Notes under the pieces: generated by a model
Databases searched by the model: none
What the model saw: the letters and a program-made list of their open reading frames with translations, nothing else
Told to the model about the DNA's origin: nothing
Position numbers and translations under genes: made by a program
Assembly (NCBI GenBank): GCA_035524335.1
Contig: DATKPE010000006.1
Coordinates: forward strand, 1-39,841
Reading direction: 5' to 3'
From: DATKPE01 sp035524335
Lineage (GTDB): Bacteria; Bacteroidota; Ignavibacteria; UBA10030; SZUA-254
DNA length: 39,841 bases
Shown: positions 7,633 through 15,522 of the stretch, in pieces
Numbering within the stretch: position 1 is the stretch's first letter
Layout: every line of letters begins with the position of its first letter

Positions 7633-8394
7633 TCAGTTGTTCAGCCTGTACGAGTTCAACTGAGCCTCCCCATAGGTGCTGAACCACCGATAGCTGAATT
7701 CCACCGGGCCGACACCGGGCGCGATGACTTCACTGGTGAAGACGAGGTTCCCGTAGTTTCCGGAGAGGAAATCGGGCATGGTATCGACGGCGTAATAAAA
7801 GATTCCGCAGTTATCGAAATTTCCGAAGGGTGTGGAAACCGTTCCGACGGTCCGCGCGGCATATTTCGTTCCGTACTGCGACGGAAACGCGACGGTATTC
7901 CCGAGCGGGATCGGAATGTAATCGATCGTCGGCAGATTAGCGGACGTCCGGTCGAACACGACCGGCGGCCGCACAGGAGCCGTCTTCCCCTTTCCGGTTC
8001 CGGCGTCTGCAAGATTGACCCCTCCGAAAATGGAATCCCCCTCCGCGCGCCACATTTCCGTCACGCTCCCGAGATCATAATACGTGTTCGCGCCGATACT
8101 CAGAACCGCATCCCACCAGACTCCCGCGCTGTCGGTATGGGTTCCGACAATTCTGAGGGTATCGAAGCGTCCCCACCGGACGCCTCCCGCCGCGCCGCCG
8201 TATTCGACAAACTGCCACCAGTTGCCGACCGCAAGCGGGAAATTTAATTTTTCGGTCGGATTTTTCCTCACCCCCCGGCCGGATCCCGAAGGGCCGGAAA
8301 ACGGCGGAAGGAAATAACCGGTATCGGTGTCGGAACAGGAAAGGGTGAGAAACATCAGTGGCACAAGAAAAATATAGACGACGTTCGTTTTCAT
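7633..8394 (-). CDS. Hypothetical lipoprotein
   Basis: A 253-residue protein with a hydrophobic leader and a lipobox ending LTLSC (Cys20), indicating lipid anchoring. The rest is rich in aromatic residues, Gly and Thr (for example LAVGNWWQFVEYGG and TPFGNFDNCGIFYYAVD), suggesting a beta-rich extracytoplasmic domain. Similar lipoproteins with an NxWxY-type opening are frequent in Ignavibacteria-type genomes, but I do not recognise a named family. It diverges from the type IX-secreted protein gene, with which it shares an intergenic control region. Function unknown. Confidence 0.78.
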   Translation of the reverse strand: MKTNVVYIFLVPLMFLTLSCSDTDTGYFLPPFSGPSGSGRGVRKNPTEKLNFPLAVGNWWQFVEYGGAAGGVRWGRFDTLRIVGTHTDSAGVWWDAVLSIGANTYYDLGSVTEMWRAEGDSIFGGVNLADAGTGKGKTAPVRPPVVFDRTSANLPTIDYIPIPLGNTVAFPSQYGTKYAARTVGTVSTPFGNFDNCGIFYYAVDTMPDFLSGNYGNLVFTSEVIAPGVGPVEFSYRWFSTYGEAQLNSYRLNN

Positions 8395-8454
8395 CGTTCC
8401 TCTCCGTATGCGGACGAATGTTCAGACAGACAACCTGTTCCCCCGCTTTTTTCA

Positions 8455-8483
8455 AAGATAGGAAAACATCCGGCCGCCGTCAA
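8455..8483 (-). promoter_or_regulatory. Promoter for the lipoprotein gene
   Basis: Minus-strand TTGACG, 17 bp, TATCTT followed by TG. The -10 therefore reads TATCTTTG, a perfect TAnnTTTG, combined with a near-consensus -35. The leader is about 54 nt. Confidence 0.68.
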
Positions 8484-8535
8484 GCCTCCGGGCTTCTCCG
8501 GCGGGGAGCGAGCCCGCCGACCCGGCCCATCGGTA

Positions 8536-8564
8536 TTGACTCATGTCCAAAAAGAGCCTATATT
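8536..8564 (+). promoter_or_regulatory. Promoter for the type IX-secreted protein gene
   Basis: TTGACT, 17 bp, TATATT, back to back with the lipoprotein promoter. The predicted start near 8571 leaves an unusually long leader of about 240 nt. Confidence 0.65.
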
Positions 8565-8570
8565 AAAACC

Positions 8571-8811
8571 GACGATTGTGCCCCTGGTGCAGTCTCAACG
8601 TCTCCAGGCGGCTCATCATTACGGATATTCCGCCGTTCTCAATCAAATTGCCCCACTGCGGGAGTTCTTTCATGCACCAGGGTATCACACCGCGGACCGT
8701 TGCAGGTCCGTTTTCCCCATCGGGATGCCGCTCCTGGCCGCATCCGTCTGTTCCCCGATGCCGCACCCAATCGAGATCCACTTTTCCTTTTCCTCCAATC
8801 CGGGAGCTGTC
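8571..8811 (+). promoter_or_regulatory. Long structured 5' leader
   Basis: The 240-nt leader between the promoter and the ATG at 8812 contains a perfect 10-bp inverted pair, CCCTGGTGCA at 8582-8591 and TGCACCAGGG at 8673-8682. The pair encloses about 80 nt, within which GGCGG...CCGCC can form an inner stem. The 3' arm of the outer stem covers the ATG of a small upstream ORF (8672). I do not recognise a known riboswitch consensus. A closed multi-branched fold controlling the upstream ORF or the main gene is an inference. Confidence 0.4.
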
Positions 8812-8815
8812 ATGA
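8672..8815 (+). CDS. Possible upstream ORF, 47 residues
   Basis: An ATG at 8672 follows GGGAG with good spacing. The frame runs 47 codons to a TGA that overlaps the main gene's start (ATGA at 8812-8815). That arrangement would allow translational coupling. The predicted peptide is Pro-, Ser- and Arg-rich with no recognisable domain, so the act of translation rather than the product may matter. It could equally be chance in GC-rich sequence. Confidence 0.33.
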   Translation: MHQGITPRTVAGPFSPSGCRSWPHPSVPRCRTQSRSTFPFPPIRELS

Positions 8816-11800
8816 CACACCATTATAAATATCTGCTTTTCCTCGTGTTGTTCGTCTTTCTTCAGCCGGCAGGCAGACAGGGATATCTCTCCGCCCAGAA
8901 AATCCCGCGTCCGATGGGCGTCGATTGCGAGTGCGCCCTGACAGGATCGTATGTCGATCCCGACACGGGAGTCGACATCGCCATTAATCCCGACGGGACA
9001 TCACCGCACGGAAAATACAAGGTGGTGGTGACCGGCACGGATCCTATCGATGTCCAGGTTATACGGCTTTCGGACAACACCAAGCTGTTTGAGCAATCGG
9101 TCCAGAGCGACACCTACTGGGGCTTCAGTCCGGATGACGACCGGTTCGTCACGCACTACGCTCTCGGCGGCACGGACGTCGTCACGCTCTACGATCTCAC
9201 GATCAATCCTGCGCATCAGGTCTGGACGGTATCCCCGGCAACCACGGCATCGCGATTCTATTTCAGCCGTCACGGAAAATACTTCCTCTATGAAGCGATC
9301 ACCGGTTCATTCCAGTCCTATATCGTGATCGTCAACGCGGTCACCGGCGTAAAGGGGCTGGAGGATAGCTATACGTTCTACAATATTCCCGATTCCTCCG
9401 ATCAGTACGGACTTTCGGTTCACGGCTTCAGTCCTGATACATCCGACAGGACGTTCACCTATGCATATATTTACTCTCAAAACAATTTCCTGTGGAACAT
9501 GGTCAATCTCTCCCTCGCGCGGATTTACCCGAGCGAACAGCACACAGGGATTTCAGAGTTCTGGCAGTTCAGCCCGTGCGGCGACGTTCTCGGCGATGTA
9601 CGGCAGATCGATCCCGGCTCGGTCGATATCAGACTGATCAAAACCGTCAGCGGCGGCAATCTCGGAGGAAGCAGTTCCTATCCGCTCGCCCCGGTCAGTT
9701 TACGGAGCACTCCGGTGTCGCAGATCGCGAGTGTCGGCGGAACCGATTATGTCCTTGCGCCGAACAGCGCGGGAGGAGCCTGTCTGACCGTACCCGACAC
9801 GCTGGAGCTCGCCCGGCACCGGGTCATCGCAGGGACAAGCGTCCCCGCAACTCTCTTTCTCAACGTGCCGGCCGGTTCCGGCGGATTAACCGTCAATTTA
9901 AGCTCCGACGCTTCCGCCGCGGCATCGGTACCCGCTTCGGTGCTTGTCCCGCAGGATTCGCTGAGTGCAACATTCACGGTGACGACACATTCCGTTTCGC
10001 TGCAGACGGCGGCAGTAATATCCGCGGCGGCCAACGGAACGACGAAGACTGATACCCTCATCGTGGTTCCGCAGGGGATCGCCTCCGTCTCGCTCGTTCC
10101 GGCGGGCGGCGTTCTGGGCGGCGACAGCGCGCAGTGCACTGTCTATCTCACCAATCCGGCCCAGAGCGGCGGACAGCTTGTCACGCTGGTGAACGGGAAC
10201 AGCGCCATATCATCGATCCCCCCCAGCATCACGATTTCCGAAGCGGCAATGTCGGGGTCGTGTACGGTCACCACCAGCACGGTGAACAGTCTCGACTCGA
10301 CGGTGATTACCGCGAAGACATCCAACACCGCTGCGTCGGCGACGCTTCTGATCGCGCCGTTCGCCACGCTTACGATACAGCCCGACACGGTCGTCGGCGG
10401 CAATCAGATCTCCGTCGGAGCGGTCATGCTCGTCCCCGCCCGCTCGCCCTACCAGATTATTCAGCTCCAGAGCAGCGACACCGTGACCGTGCCGCTCTCC
10501 CCCGTGTTATCGGTCCCCGGCGGATATACTTCCGCCGGTGCAGTGGCGCAGACAACAGGTGTCGCTGCGGATACCGTGGTCAGCCTTTCGATCACCAATT
10601 CTCCCCGCGCGAACAGCTCGCCCGTGCTTGTCCGGCCGGCAAACCTTCAGTCGACGTCCCCCCAGTTTGATCTGGGCTGTCTGGTCGGAGCCCATGGGCG
10701 CTACGGGAATATTTTCATCGCCGGATGGCCGATCAGGTTCCAGGTGTCCCTCGACGGCGAAGCGCCACCGCCCGGGGCCCCGATCTCAATGTCATCCGAT
10801 CACCCGCTCGTTCTTCCGCCGGTCACGCCGCTGACGATCCATTACCGCAAGCGGGATACGACATGGACGCTGACGTCGGCCAATACCATCGCCTCACCCC
10901 AGCAGGTGATCCTGACCCTGACCTACCGCGGGAAATCACTGTTTGATACGGTGATCATCGTACCCCAGCTGCATTACAGCGTGGTCGAGTTCGGTGATTC
11001 CACGTATTATTACGCCGCCCTCTCGATCAACAACGCCGGGAAAGTCTACGGCATCGATGCCTCCGGCAACTATTTCTGGGACAACGGTACCGTCACCCGG
11101 TTCAGTTCGTTTCCCGGTTTAACCCTGTACCCTTCGAACGGACCTCAGGCCCTGAACGATTCCGGGCACCTCGTCGGGAACGTGGGAAATCACGCCGCGT
11201 ACTGGAAACCGGACACGACGATAACGCTGCCCCTGCCGCCCGGGTACGCCAGCGCGTACGGCGTGGCAATCAATAATCACGACGATGTTATCGGCTATGC
11301 CGACACGGTCGCATGTCTCTGGAGCGGCGGCGGATTCACCATCCTGGACGGTTTCGGACCGAAGTATGCGCCCGAAGTCGACGCGCTCAACAATTCGCGG
11401 CAGGTTGTCGGAGACTTCACCAGGGATTATTACGGGTATACGCCGGGCAACGCTGCCGTGCTCTGGGAAAACGGTCATATCACCTGGTCGCTCGCCGGAT
11501 CTTATCTGCCGCCGTATAATGTGCCGGTGTTCGCCTACGCGCGGACCATCAACGATTCCGGCACCATCGCAGGCGAGTACAACATCCAGCCCGCATACCA
11601 GGGAAAAGGCTGGTTTCTCCGGCATGGCGCAGACACGACAAACTTCGCATCTCTGCCCCCGTATTACGGCATGAGGCCTCTGTCGATCAACGCGCACGGC
11701 GATATCGTGGGAACGATGTGGCAGGATGATTTCGATTCGTATCCCTACCCCTTTCTCTATAAGGACGGATATTACTATGATCTCAACTGCATCACAGACA

Positions 11801-12228
11801 GCATCCCCGGAGGACAGCACCTTAGCATTGCAAACCGGATCAACGACCGGGGAATCATCGCAGGCGCCGTGAGAATTGAAGCGCTGAACACGACCCGGGC
11901 ATGTCTCCTGATCCCCAGCGGGACCACGCTCGCCGTGAACGGCGGTCAGCGGAAAGCGCTGCCGACGGCATACAGGCTTCACCAGAACTTTCCGAATCCG
12001 TTCAACCCGGTCACCATGATCCAGTACGATCTCCCGCGGGATTCCCGCGTTACGCTCACCGTCTATAATATTCTGGGTCAGTCGGTCGCGGTCCTGGTCG
12101 ACCAGAAGCAGATTGCGGGATACTATTCCGTCCAGTTCGGTGGTCCCGGGTTCAGCTCGGGCGTATATTTCTACCGCCTCACGGCCGGGACATACCAGTC
12201 GGTGAAGAAAATGATGCTGGTGAAATAG
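8812..12228 (+). CDS. Type IX-secreted multidomain protein with Ig-like and HAF-type repeats
   Basis: A 1138-residue extracellular protein. The start at 8812 gives a clear signal peptide (MTHHYKYLLFLVLFVFLQPAG, ending near LSAQ); the frame is open upstream but has no signal there. Residues ~60-300 resemble a WD40/PD40-like propeller (GFSPDDDRFVTHY). Residues ~330-610 hold three tandem ~90-residue Ig-like repeats, each ending in a phrase such as DTLIVVPQG or ATLLIAP. Residues ~720-1040 carry several HAF-type units (ALSINNAGKVYG, ALNDSGHLVG, RTINDSGTIAG, RINDRGIIAG). The last ~85 residues (NFPNPFNPVTMIQYDLP..., YNILGQSVAVL, SGVYFYRLTAG) are a type IX secretion C-terminal sorting domain. Likely surface-attached or released; ligand unknown. 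Confidence 0.88.
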   Translation: MTHHYKYLLFLVLFVFLQPAGRQGYLSAQKIPRPMGVDCECALTGSYVDPDTGVDIAINPDGTSPHGKYKVVVTGTDPIDVQVIRLSDNTKLFEQSVQSDTYWGFSPDDDRFVTHYALGGTDVVTLYDLTINPAHQVWTVSPATTASRFYFSRHGKYFLYEAITGSFQSYIVIVNAVTGVKGLEDSYTFYNIPDSSDQYGLSVHGFSPDTSDRTFTYAYIYSQNNFLWNMVNLSLARIYPSEQHTGISEFWQFSPCGDVLGDVRQIDPGSVDIRLIKTVSGGNLGGSSSYPLAPVSLRSTPVSQIASVGGTDYVLAPNSAGGACLTVPDTLELARHRVIAGTSVPATLFLNVPAGSGGLTVNLSSDASAAASVPASVLVPQDSLSATFTVTTHSVSLQTAAVISAAANGTTKTDTLIVVPQGIASVSLVPAGGVLGGDSAQCTVYLTNPAQSGGQLVTLVNGNSAISSIPPSITISEAAMSGSCTVTTSTVNSLDSTVITAKTSNTAASATLLIAPFATLTIQPDTVVGGNQISVGAVMLVPARSPYQIIQLQSSDTVTVPLSPVLSVPGGYTSAGAVAQTTGVAADTVVSLSITNSPRANSSPVLVRPANLQSTSPQFDLGCLVGAHGRYGNIFIAGWPIRFQVSLDGEAPPPGAPISMSSDHPLVLPPVTPLTIHYRKRDTTWTLTSANTIASPQQVILTLTYRGKSLFDTVIIVPQLHYSVVEFGDSTYYYAALSINNAGKVYGIDASGNYFWDNGTVTRFSSFPGLTLYPSNGPQALNDSGHLVGNVGNHAAYWKPDTTITLPLPPGYASAYGVAINNHDDVIGYADTVACLWSGGGFTILDGFGPKYAPEVDALNNSRQVVGDFTRDYYGYTPGNAAVLWENGHITWSLAGSYLPPYNVPVFAYARTINDSGTIAGEYNIQPAYQGKGWFLRHGADTTNFASLPPYYGMRPLSINAHGDIVGTMWQDDFDSYPYPFLYKDGYYYDLNCITDSIPGGQHLSIANRINDRGIIAGAVRIEALNTTRACLLIPSGTTLAVNGGQRKALPTAYRLHQNFPNPFNPVTMIQYDLPRDSRVTLTVYNILGQSVAVLVDQKQIAGYYSVQFGGPGFSSGVYFYRLTAGTYQSVKKMMLVK

Positions 12229-12283
12229 CGGTGATACGGCGGGAAAAAAAGAGGAAACAGAGTGCCGCGACGGAGGGAGTTTG

Positions 12284-12356
12284 AGCTGAAGGTCGGATTT
12301 GAACCGACGACCTGCGGTTTACGAAACCGCTGCTCTACCAGCTGAGCTACTTCAGC
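12284..12356 (-). tRNA. tRNA-Thr (CGU anticodon)
   Basis: The minus strand folds into a 73-nt class I tRNA. The acceptor is GCTGAAG/CTTCAGC, the D arm AGCTCAGCTGGTAGAGC, the anticodon stem GCGGT/ACCGC with loop TTCGTAA (anticodon CGT), and the T arm GGTTCGAATCC. CCA is not encoded. Confidence 0.96.
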
Positions 12357-12370
12357 GTTGTTGCGTCACC

Positions 12371-12399
12371 AATGTAGCAAAATGAATGGAATTTTCCAA
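12371..12399 (-). promoter_or_regulatory. Promoter for tRNA-Thr
   Basis: Minus-strand TTGGAA, 17 bp, TACATT followed by GG, ending 14 bp before the mature tRNA. A stable RNA gene this close makes it a useful anchor for the local promoter pattern. Confidence 0.68.
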
Positions 12400-12438
12400 G
12401 AAAGGAATTCGTCCTGCAATAGATCGGAAGGAACAACC

Positions 12439-12846
12439 TCAGGAAACTTCCGGTTTCGTCCCGTAAAAGACCGTCGGAAAGAATTTCCCCTGCTCCGCTT
12501 CCGTGCCGTTCATCCATTCCTTCCCGGGAAGGACGGTCCGCTCCGTCCAGGCACGCGCGGTCTCTCCCGCCGCTTCCGAACCGATCATCTCGATCGTCTC
12601 CCAGGGGCAATACTTCACACACAGCTTGCACCCGATGCAGACATCCAGATCGATCTCGACAACCTTCTTGTGAACGTCATACTCCGGACCCGCGACGACA
12701 TAGATACAATCGACCGGACAGACTTCCAGACAGACTTCACAGCCCGTACAGCCTGACTGATTGACGACCGCGAGCTCGCGCGGCCGTTTCTTGCGCGCCG
12801 GAACGGCTTTTGCCGGCTGGGGAGATGTTTGCGGGACTTCTGACAT
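12439..12846 (-). CDS. 2[4Fe-4S] ferredoxin
   Basis: A 135-residue protein with two CxxCxxCxxxCP cluster motifs, Cys33/36/39/43 and Cys70/73/76/80, separated by a 26-residue strand-rich linker. These motifs bind two [4Fe-4S] clusters used for low-potential electron transfer. The first 25 residues are Pro-, Lys- and Arg-rich and lie outside the ferredoxin fold. The C-terminal ~45 residues after the second cluster are also extra and unrecognised, so the protein is longer than a minimal bacterial ferredoxin. The partner enzyme is not evident from neighbours. A promoter-like pair lies at 12886-12914. Confidence 0.92.
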   Translation of the reverse strand: MSEVPQTSPQPAKAVPARKKRPRELAVVNQSGCTGCEVCLEVCPVDCIYVVAGPEYDVHKKVVEIDLDVCIGCKLCVKYCPWETIEMIGSEAAGETARAWTERTVLPGKEWMNGTEAEQGKFFPTVFYGTKPEVS

Positions 12847-12885
12847 GCGATTCTATGAACTATGAAAACCTGATGAATATTTCTC

Positions 12886-12914
12886 AATAAATGAATTTCC
12901 GGGGAATAATCCAA
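12886..12914 (-). promoter_or_regulatory. Possible promoter for the ferredoxin gene
   Basis: Minus-strand TTGGAT, 17 bp, TTTATT followed by G, with a leader of about 33 nt. The second -10 base departs from the TAYnTT pattern, so confidence is lower. Confidence 0.4.
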
Positions 12915-12929
12915 GCATCCTCCCCCGTC

Positions 12930-13421
12930 TCACGATGCCGTAATGCCGACCTCCACTTCCGTGACGGGAAACGCCTTCCGCATTTCCCGGGGATCGATCT
13001 CCACGAGAAACCCCCGCTTCCCGCCGTTGATGTAAATCTTCGGCAGGGCGAAGATCGATTTTTCCGCATAGACCGGTATCGGCGTCCGTGTTCCGAACGG
13101 ACTCGTCCCGCCGAACTGGTACCCGGTGAATTTCAGCGCGCTCCGCTCGTCGCATGGCTCGATTTTCCTCACCCCGATGATCCGGGCCAGCTCCTTCGCG
13201 GAGATCTCCCTGTCACCGTGCATCAGGGCGATCAGCGGCTGTTTCGCCTCCGTCTGGAAGACGATCGTTTTCACCACCGCATGCTCATCGACGCCGAGCG
13301 CCTCGGCCGAATGCCGCGTCCCCCCGTGTTCCTCGAACGCGTATAGATGCGGTACGAATGGAATATTCTTTGCCCGCAGAACCCTCACACCCGCCGTCAC
13401 AGGTACGTCGGCGCTCCCCAT
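12930..13421 (-). CDS. ybaK: YbaK/EbsC-type aminoacyl-tRNA deacylase
   Basis: A 163-residue single-domain protein of the YbaK/EbsC (Cys-tRNA(Pro) deacylase) family. Typical features are the Ala-Val-Val-Lys-Thr-Ile block with the conserved lysine, the substrate-pocket stretch TGYQFGGTSPFGTR, and the closing INGGKRGFLVEIDP. Family members hydrolyse Cys-tRNA(Pro) made by prolyl-tRNA synthetase error. The ATG directly abuts the stop of the alkyltransferase-like gene (TAG-ATG), showing tight coupling. Confidence 0.92.
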   Translation of the reverse strand: MGSADVPVTAGVRVLRAKNIPFVPHLYAFEEHGGTRHSAEALGVDEHAVVKTIVFQTEAKQPLIALMHGDREISAKELARIIGVRKIEPCDERSALKFTGYQFGGTSPFGTRTPIPVYAEKSIFALPKIYINGGKRGFLVEIDPREMRKAFPVTEVEVGITAS

Positions 13422-13823
13422 CTACCGTTTTCTCCTGGAGGGCTCGGGCATCTCCATCCAGCCGAACCGCCGGAAATCGACGGCGTCCCTGATGAACTGA
13501 ACCCCTTCCTTCCGGAGAAGCCGCATCTGTTCTTCGTTCATGCCGTCCATCTCGCCGAGCGAGATCCTCCCCTGGGCGTTGATCACCCGATGCCAGGGAA
13601 CGTCGGATCCCCGCGGAAGATTGTGGAGTGCGTAGCCGACCAGCCGCGCATGTCCCGGTATTCCACACATCTCTGCGATCTGACCGTACGTGGCGACGCG
13701 CCCCTGCGGGATCTCCTGCACCATTTCCCAGATACTCCGGTACAGCCGTTTCCGGGCGCGGGAAGTCTCCTGTCCGGTCCCTTCCCCGGTGAGCCCCGGG
13801 TACTGCAGTTTTGTCGTCTTCAT
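13422..13823 (-). CDS. atl: Alkyltransferase-like protein (MGMT homologue without the reactive cysteine)
   Basis: A 133-residue protein equal to the DNA-binding domain of O6-alkylguanine-DNA alkyltransferases. The helix-turn-helix region is QGRVATYGQIAEMCG, and the arginine-finger helix is ARLVGYALHN (Arg60). The active-site motif reads VPWHRV, with Trp77 where true methyltransferases have Cys (PCHRV). Such ATL proteins bind and flip alkylated guanine and hand lesions to nucleotide excision repair rather than repairing directly. It lies between the fumarase gene (16 bp) and ybaK (0 bp), probably in one transcript. Confidence 0.9.
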   Translation of the reverse strand: MKTTKLQYPGLTGEGTGQETSRARKRLYRSIWEMVQEIPQGRVATYGQIAEMCGIPGHARLVGYALHNLPRGSDVPWHRVINAQGRISLGEMDGMNEEQMRLLRKEGVQFIRDAVDFRRFGWMEMPEPSRRKR

Positions 13824-13839
13824 GGCGCCGACTCCCTCC

Positions 13840-15366
13840 TCAGAGCTTGACGGGTTCCCTGAATTTCGCGAGCTCTGCCGCGGACGCGGTTTCCACGTCG
13901 GCGTGCAGGCTCTTGCCGAATGAATCCATGGTCACGATCGCCGGGAAATCCCGCACGGTGATATGCCACATCGCTTCCGGAATTCCGAACTCCAGCAGAT
14001 CGACCCCCTGGACTGCCGTGATACAGCGGGCGTAGTACTGTGCCGCGCCGCCGATGGCATTGAGATAGACCGCGCCGCATTCCTTCAGCGCGCCAAGCGT
14101 CTTCGCTCCCATCCCTCCCTTGCCGATGACCGCCCTGATGCCGAATTTTTTGATGATGTCCGCCTGGTACGGCTCCTCGCGACTGCTCGTCGTCGGTCCC
14201 GCGGCCGTCATGACCCATCCGTTGCCCTGTTTCAGCGTCACCGGCCCGCAGTGGTAGATGACGCCTCCGCGCAGGTCGACCGGTGCGTCGTGCGTGAGGA
14301 GGTGATGATGGATCATGTCCCTTCCGGTATGGAGGAGGCCGTTCAGGAGAACGACGTCGCCCATGTGCAGGCTCCTGATCTGATCTTCCGAGATCGGGGT
14401 GGTGAGGCGGACTTCCCTCCCGGTGATCGGAAGGCCGGTCGACTTGGCCATTTTGACCGCAGGGGTGTCGTCCCTGTAGAGCCAGCGCCTGATGGCGCCG
14501 GTTTTTGCGTCCAGGACCACGCCCAGCCGGCGGAACGCCCAGCAGTCGTACGCGACCGACACGAAGAAGCTCGCGGGGAGCCGGTGGTACGATCCGATCT
14601 TGCATCCGATCAGGGTTCCCTTGCCGCCGAAGCCCATCGTCCCGATGCCGAGCGAATTCGCGTTCCGGACGATATAGTCCTCAAGTTTCGCCAGCTCAGG
14701 ATCGGGATTCACATCGTCGAGCGTCCGGAAGAGCTGTTGTTTTGCGCAGGCATATCCGTTCGCCCTGTCTGCTCCGATCGCGACGCCGATGGCGCCGATG
14801 CTGCAGCCGTGCCCCTGCGCCTGGAAGACGGCATGCAGGAGACATTTCCGGACCCCTTCCAGCGACCTGTCGGCCCGGCCGAGATGCGGCAATTCGCACG
14901 GGAGCGAATATTGAATGTTCTTGTTCTCACAGCCTCCCCCCTTCAGGAGGAGTTTCACCTCGATTTCGTCCTGTGAGGCCCACTGTTCGAAATGGACGAC
15001 CGGCGTTCCTTCGCCGAGGTTGTTGCCGCTGTTCTTGCCGGTAATGGAATCGACCGCGTTCGGGCGGAGCTTTCCCAGTTTCGTCGCTTCGGCCACCGCC
15101 TCGCGGATCTGGTCCTTCATGACAAGCTGGTTGGCTGCGATCGGCGTCCGGATCTCGAAGGTCGGCATGCCGGTATCCTGGCAGATCGGCGCCGCGTCGT
15201 CGCAGGCCATGTCGACATTCATGGCGATCATCTGCAGGGCCATGGCCGCCTGGGATCCCGGCGTTTCGGCCGTCATTGCGCGCTCGACGGCGCGTCGCAC
15301 GTCCGGCGGAAGGTTCGATGACGTCTGGGTGATAAGTTCGAGAATGCTCTCTTTGAACTTCTGCAT
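13840..15366 (-). CDS. Class I (iron-sulfur) fumarate hydratase
   Basis: A 508-residue single-chain class I fumarase, fusing the alpha (cluster-binding) and beta domains as in FumA/FumB. Candidate [4Fe-4S] ligands are Cys62 (ICQDTGMP), Cys188 (GHGCSIG) and a Cys in the 255-275 region; KGGGCENKN lies between them. The beta domain shows GREVRLTTPI..., AAGPTTSSRE and IGKGGMG. It interconverts fumarate and malate in the TCA cycle. I chose the ATG at 15366 because GAGGAG lies seven bases upstream; an ATG at 15381 overlaps that site. The promoter is at 15418-15446. Confidence 0.93.
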   Translation of the reverse strand: MQKFKESILELITQTSSNLPPDVRRAVERAMTAETPGSQAAMALQMIAMNVDMACDDAAPICQDTGMPTFEIRTPIAANQLVMKDQIREAVAEATKLGKLRPNAVDSITGKNSGNNLGEGTPVVHFEQWASQDEIEVKLLLKGGGCENKNIQYSLPCELPHLGRADRSLEGVRKCLLHAVFQAQGHGCSIGAIGVAIGADRANGYACAKQQLFRTLDDVNPDPELAKLEDYIVRNANSLGIGTMGFGGKGTLIGCKIGSYHRLPASFFVSVAYDCWAFRRLGVVLDAKTGAIRRWLYRDDTPAVKMAKSTGLPITGREVRLTTPISEDQIRSLHMGDVVLLNGLLHTGRDMIHHHLLTHDAPVDLRGGVIYHCGPVTLKQGNGWVMTAAGPTTSSREEPYQADIIKKFGIRAVIGKGGMGAKTLGALKECGAVYLNAIGGAAQYYARCITAVQGVDLLEFGIPEAMWHITVRDFPAIVTMDSFGKSLHADVETASAAELAKFREPVKL

Positions 15367-15417
15367 GATCCATCTCCTCACATTCAGTGGTCAGGGACAG
15401 CGGGAGTATTCTTCCGC

Positions 15418-15446
15418 AAGGTATTAAAATTCCGGCGGGAATGCAA
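15418..15446 (-). promoter_or_regulatory. Promoter for the fumarase-atl-ybaK unit
   Basis: Minus-strand TTGCAT, 17 bp, TACCTT followed by G, with a leader of about 45 nt to the fumarase ATG at 15366. It lies immediately downstream of the hppA terminator. Confidence 0.62.
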
Positions 15447-15453
15447 TCAGTCC

Positions 15454-15494
15454 GAAATGAAACAGGGGCTTCTCCGACCGGGAGAAACCCCTGT
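15454..15494 (-). terminator. Terminator after hppA
   Basis: On the minus strand ACAGGGG...CCCCTGT (7 bp) continues into TTCTCC/GGAGAA (6 bp) around a 5-nt loop with one mismatch, a strong hairpin 28 bp after the hppA stop. It is followed by TTCATTT, a modest U tract, fitting an intrinsic terminator. Confidence 0.7.
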
Positions 15495-15522
15495 TGTCCC
15501 AATGATCGGGAGCGCGCAACCC

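Noticed and set aside
8536..8811. N-terminal extension of the type IX-secreted protein
   Set aside because: The alternative TTG start is the promoter -35 itself, and the signal peptide begins at 8812.
11119..11982. Minus-strand frame of 287 codons
   Set aside because: Antisense to the HAF-repeat part of the secreted protein; no recognisable domain.
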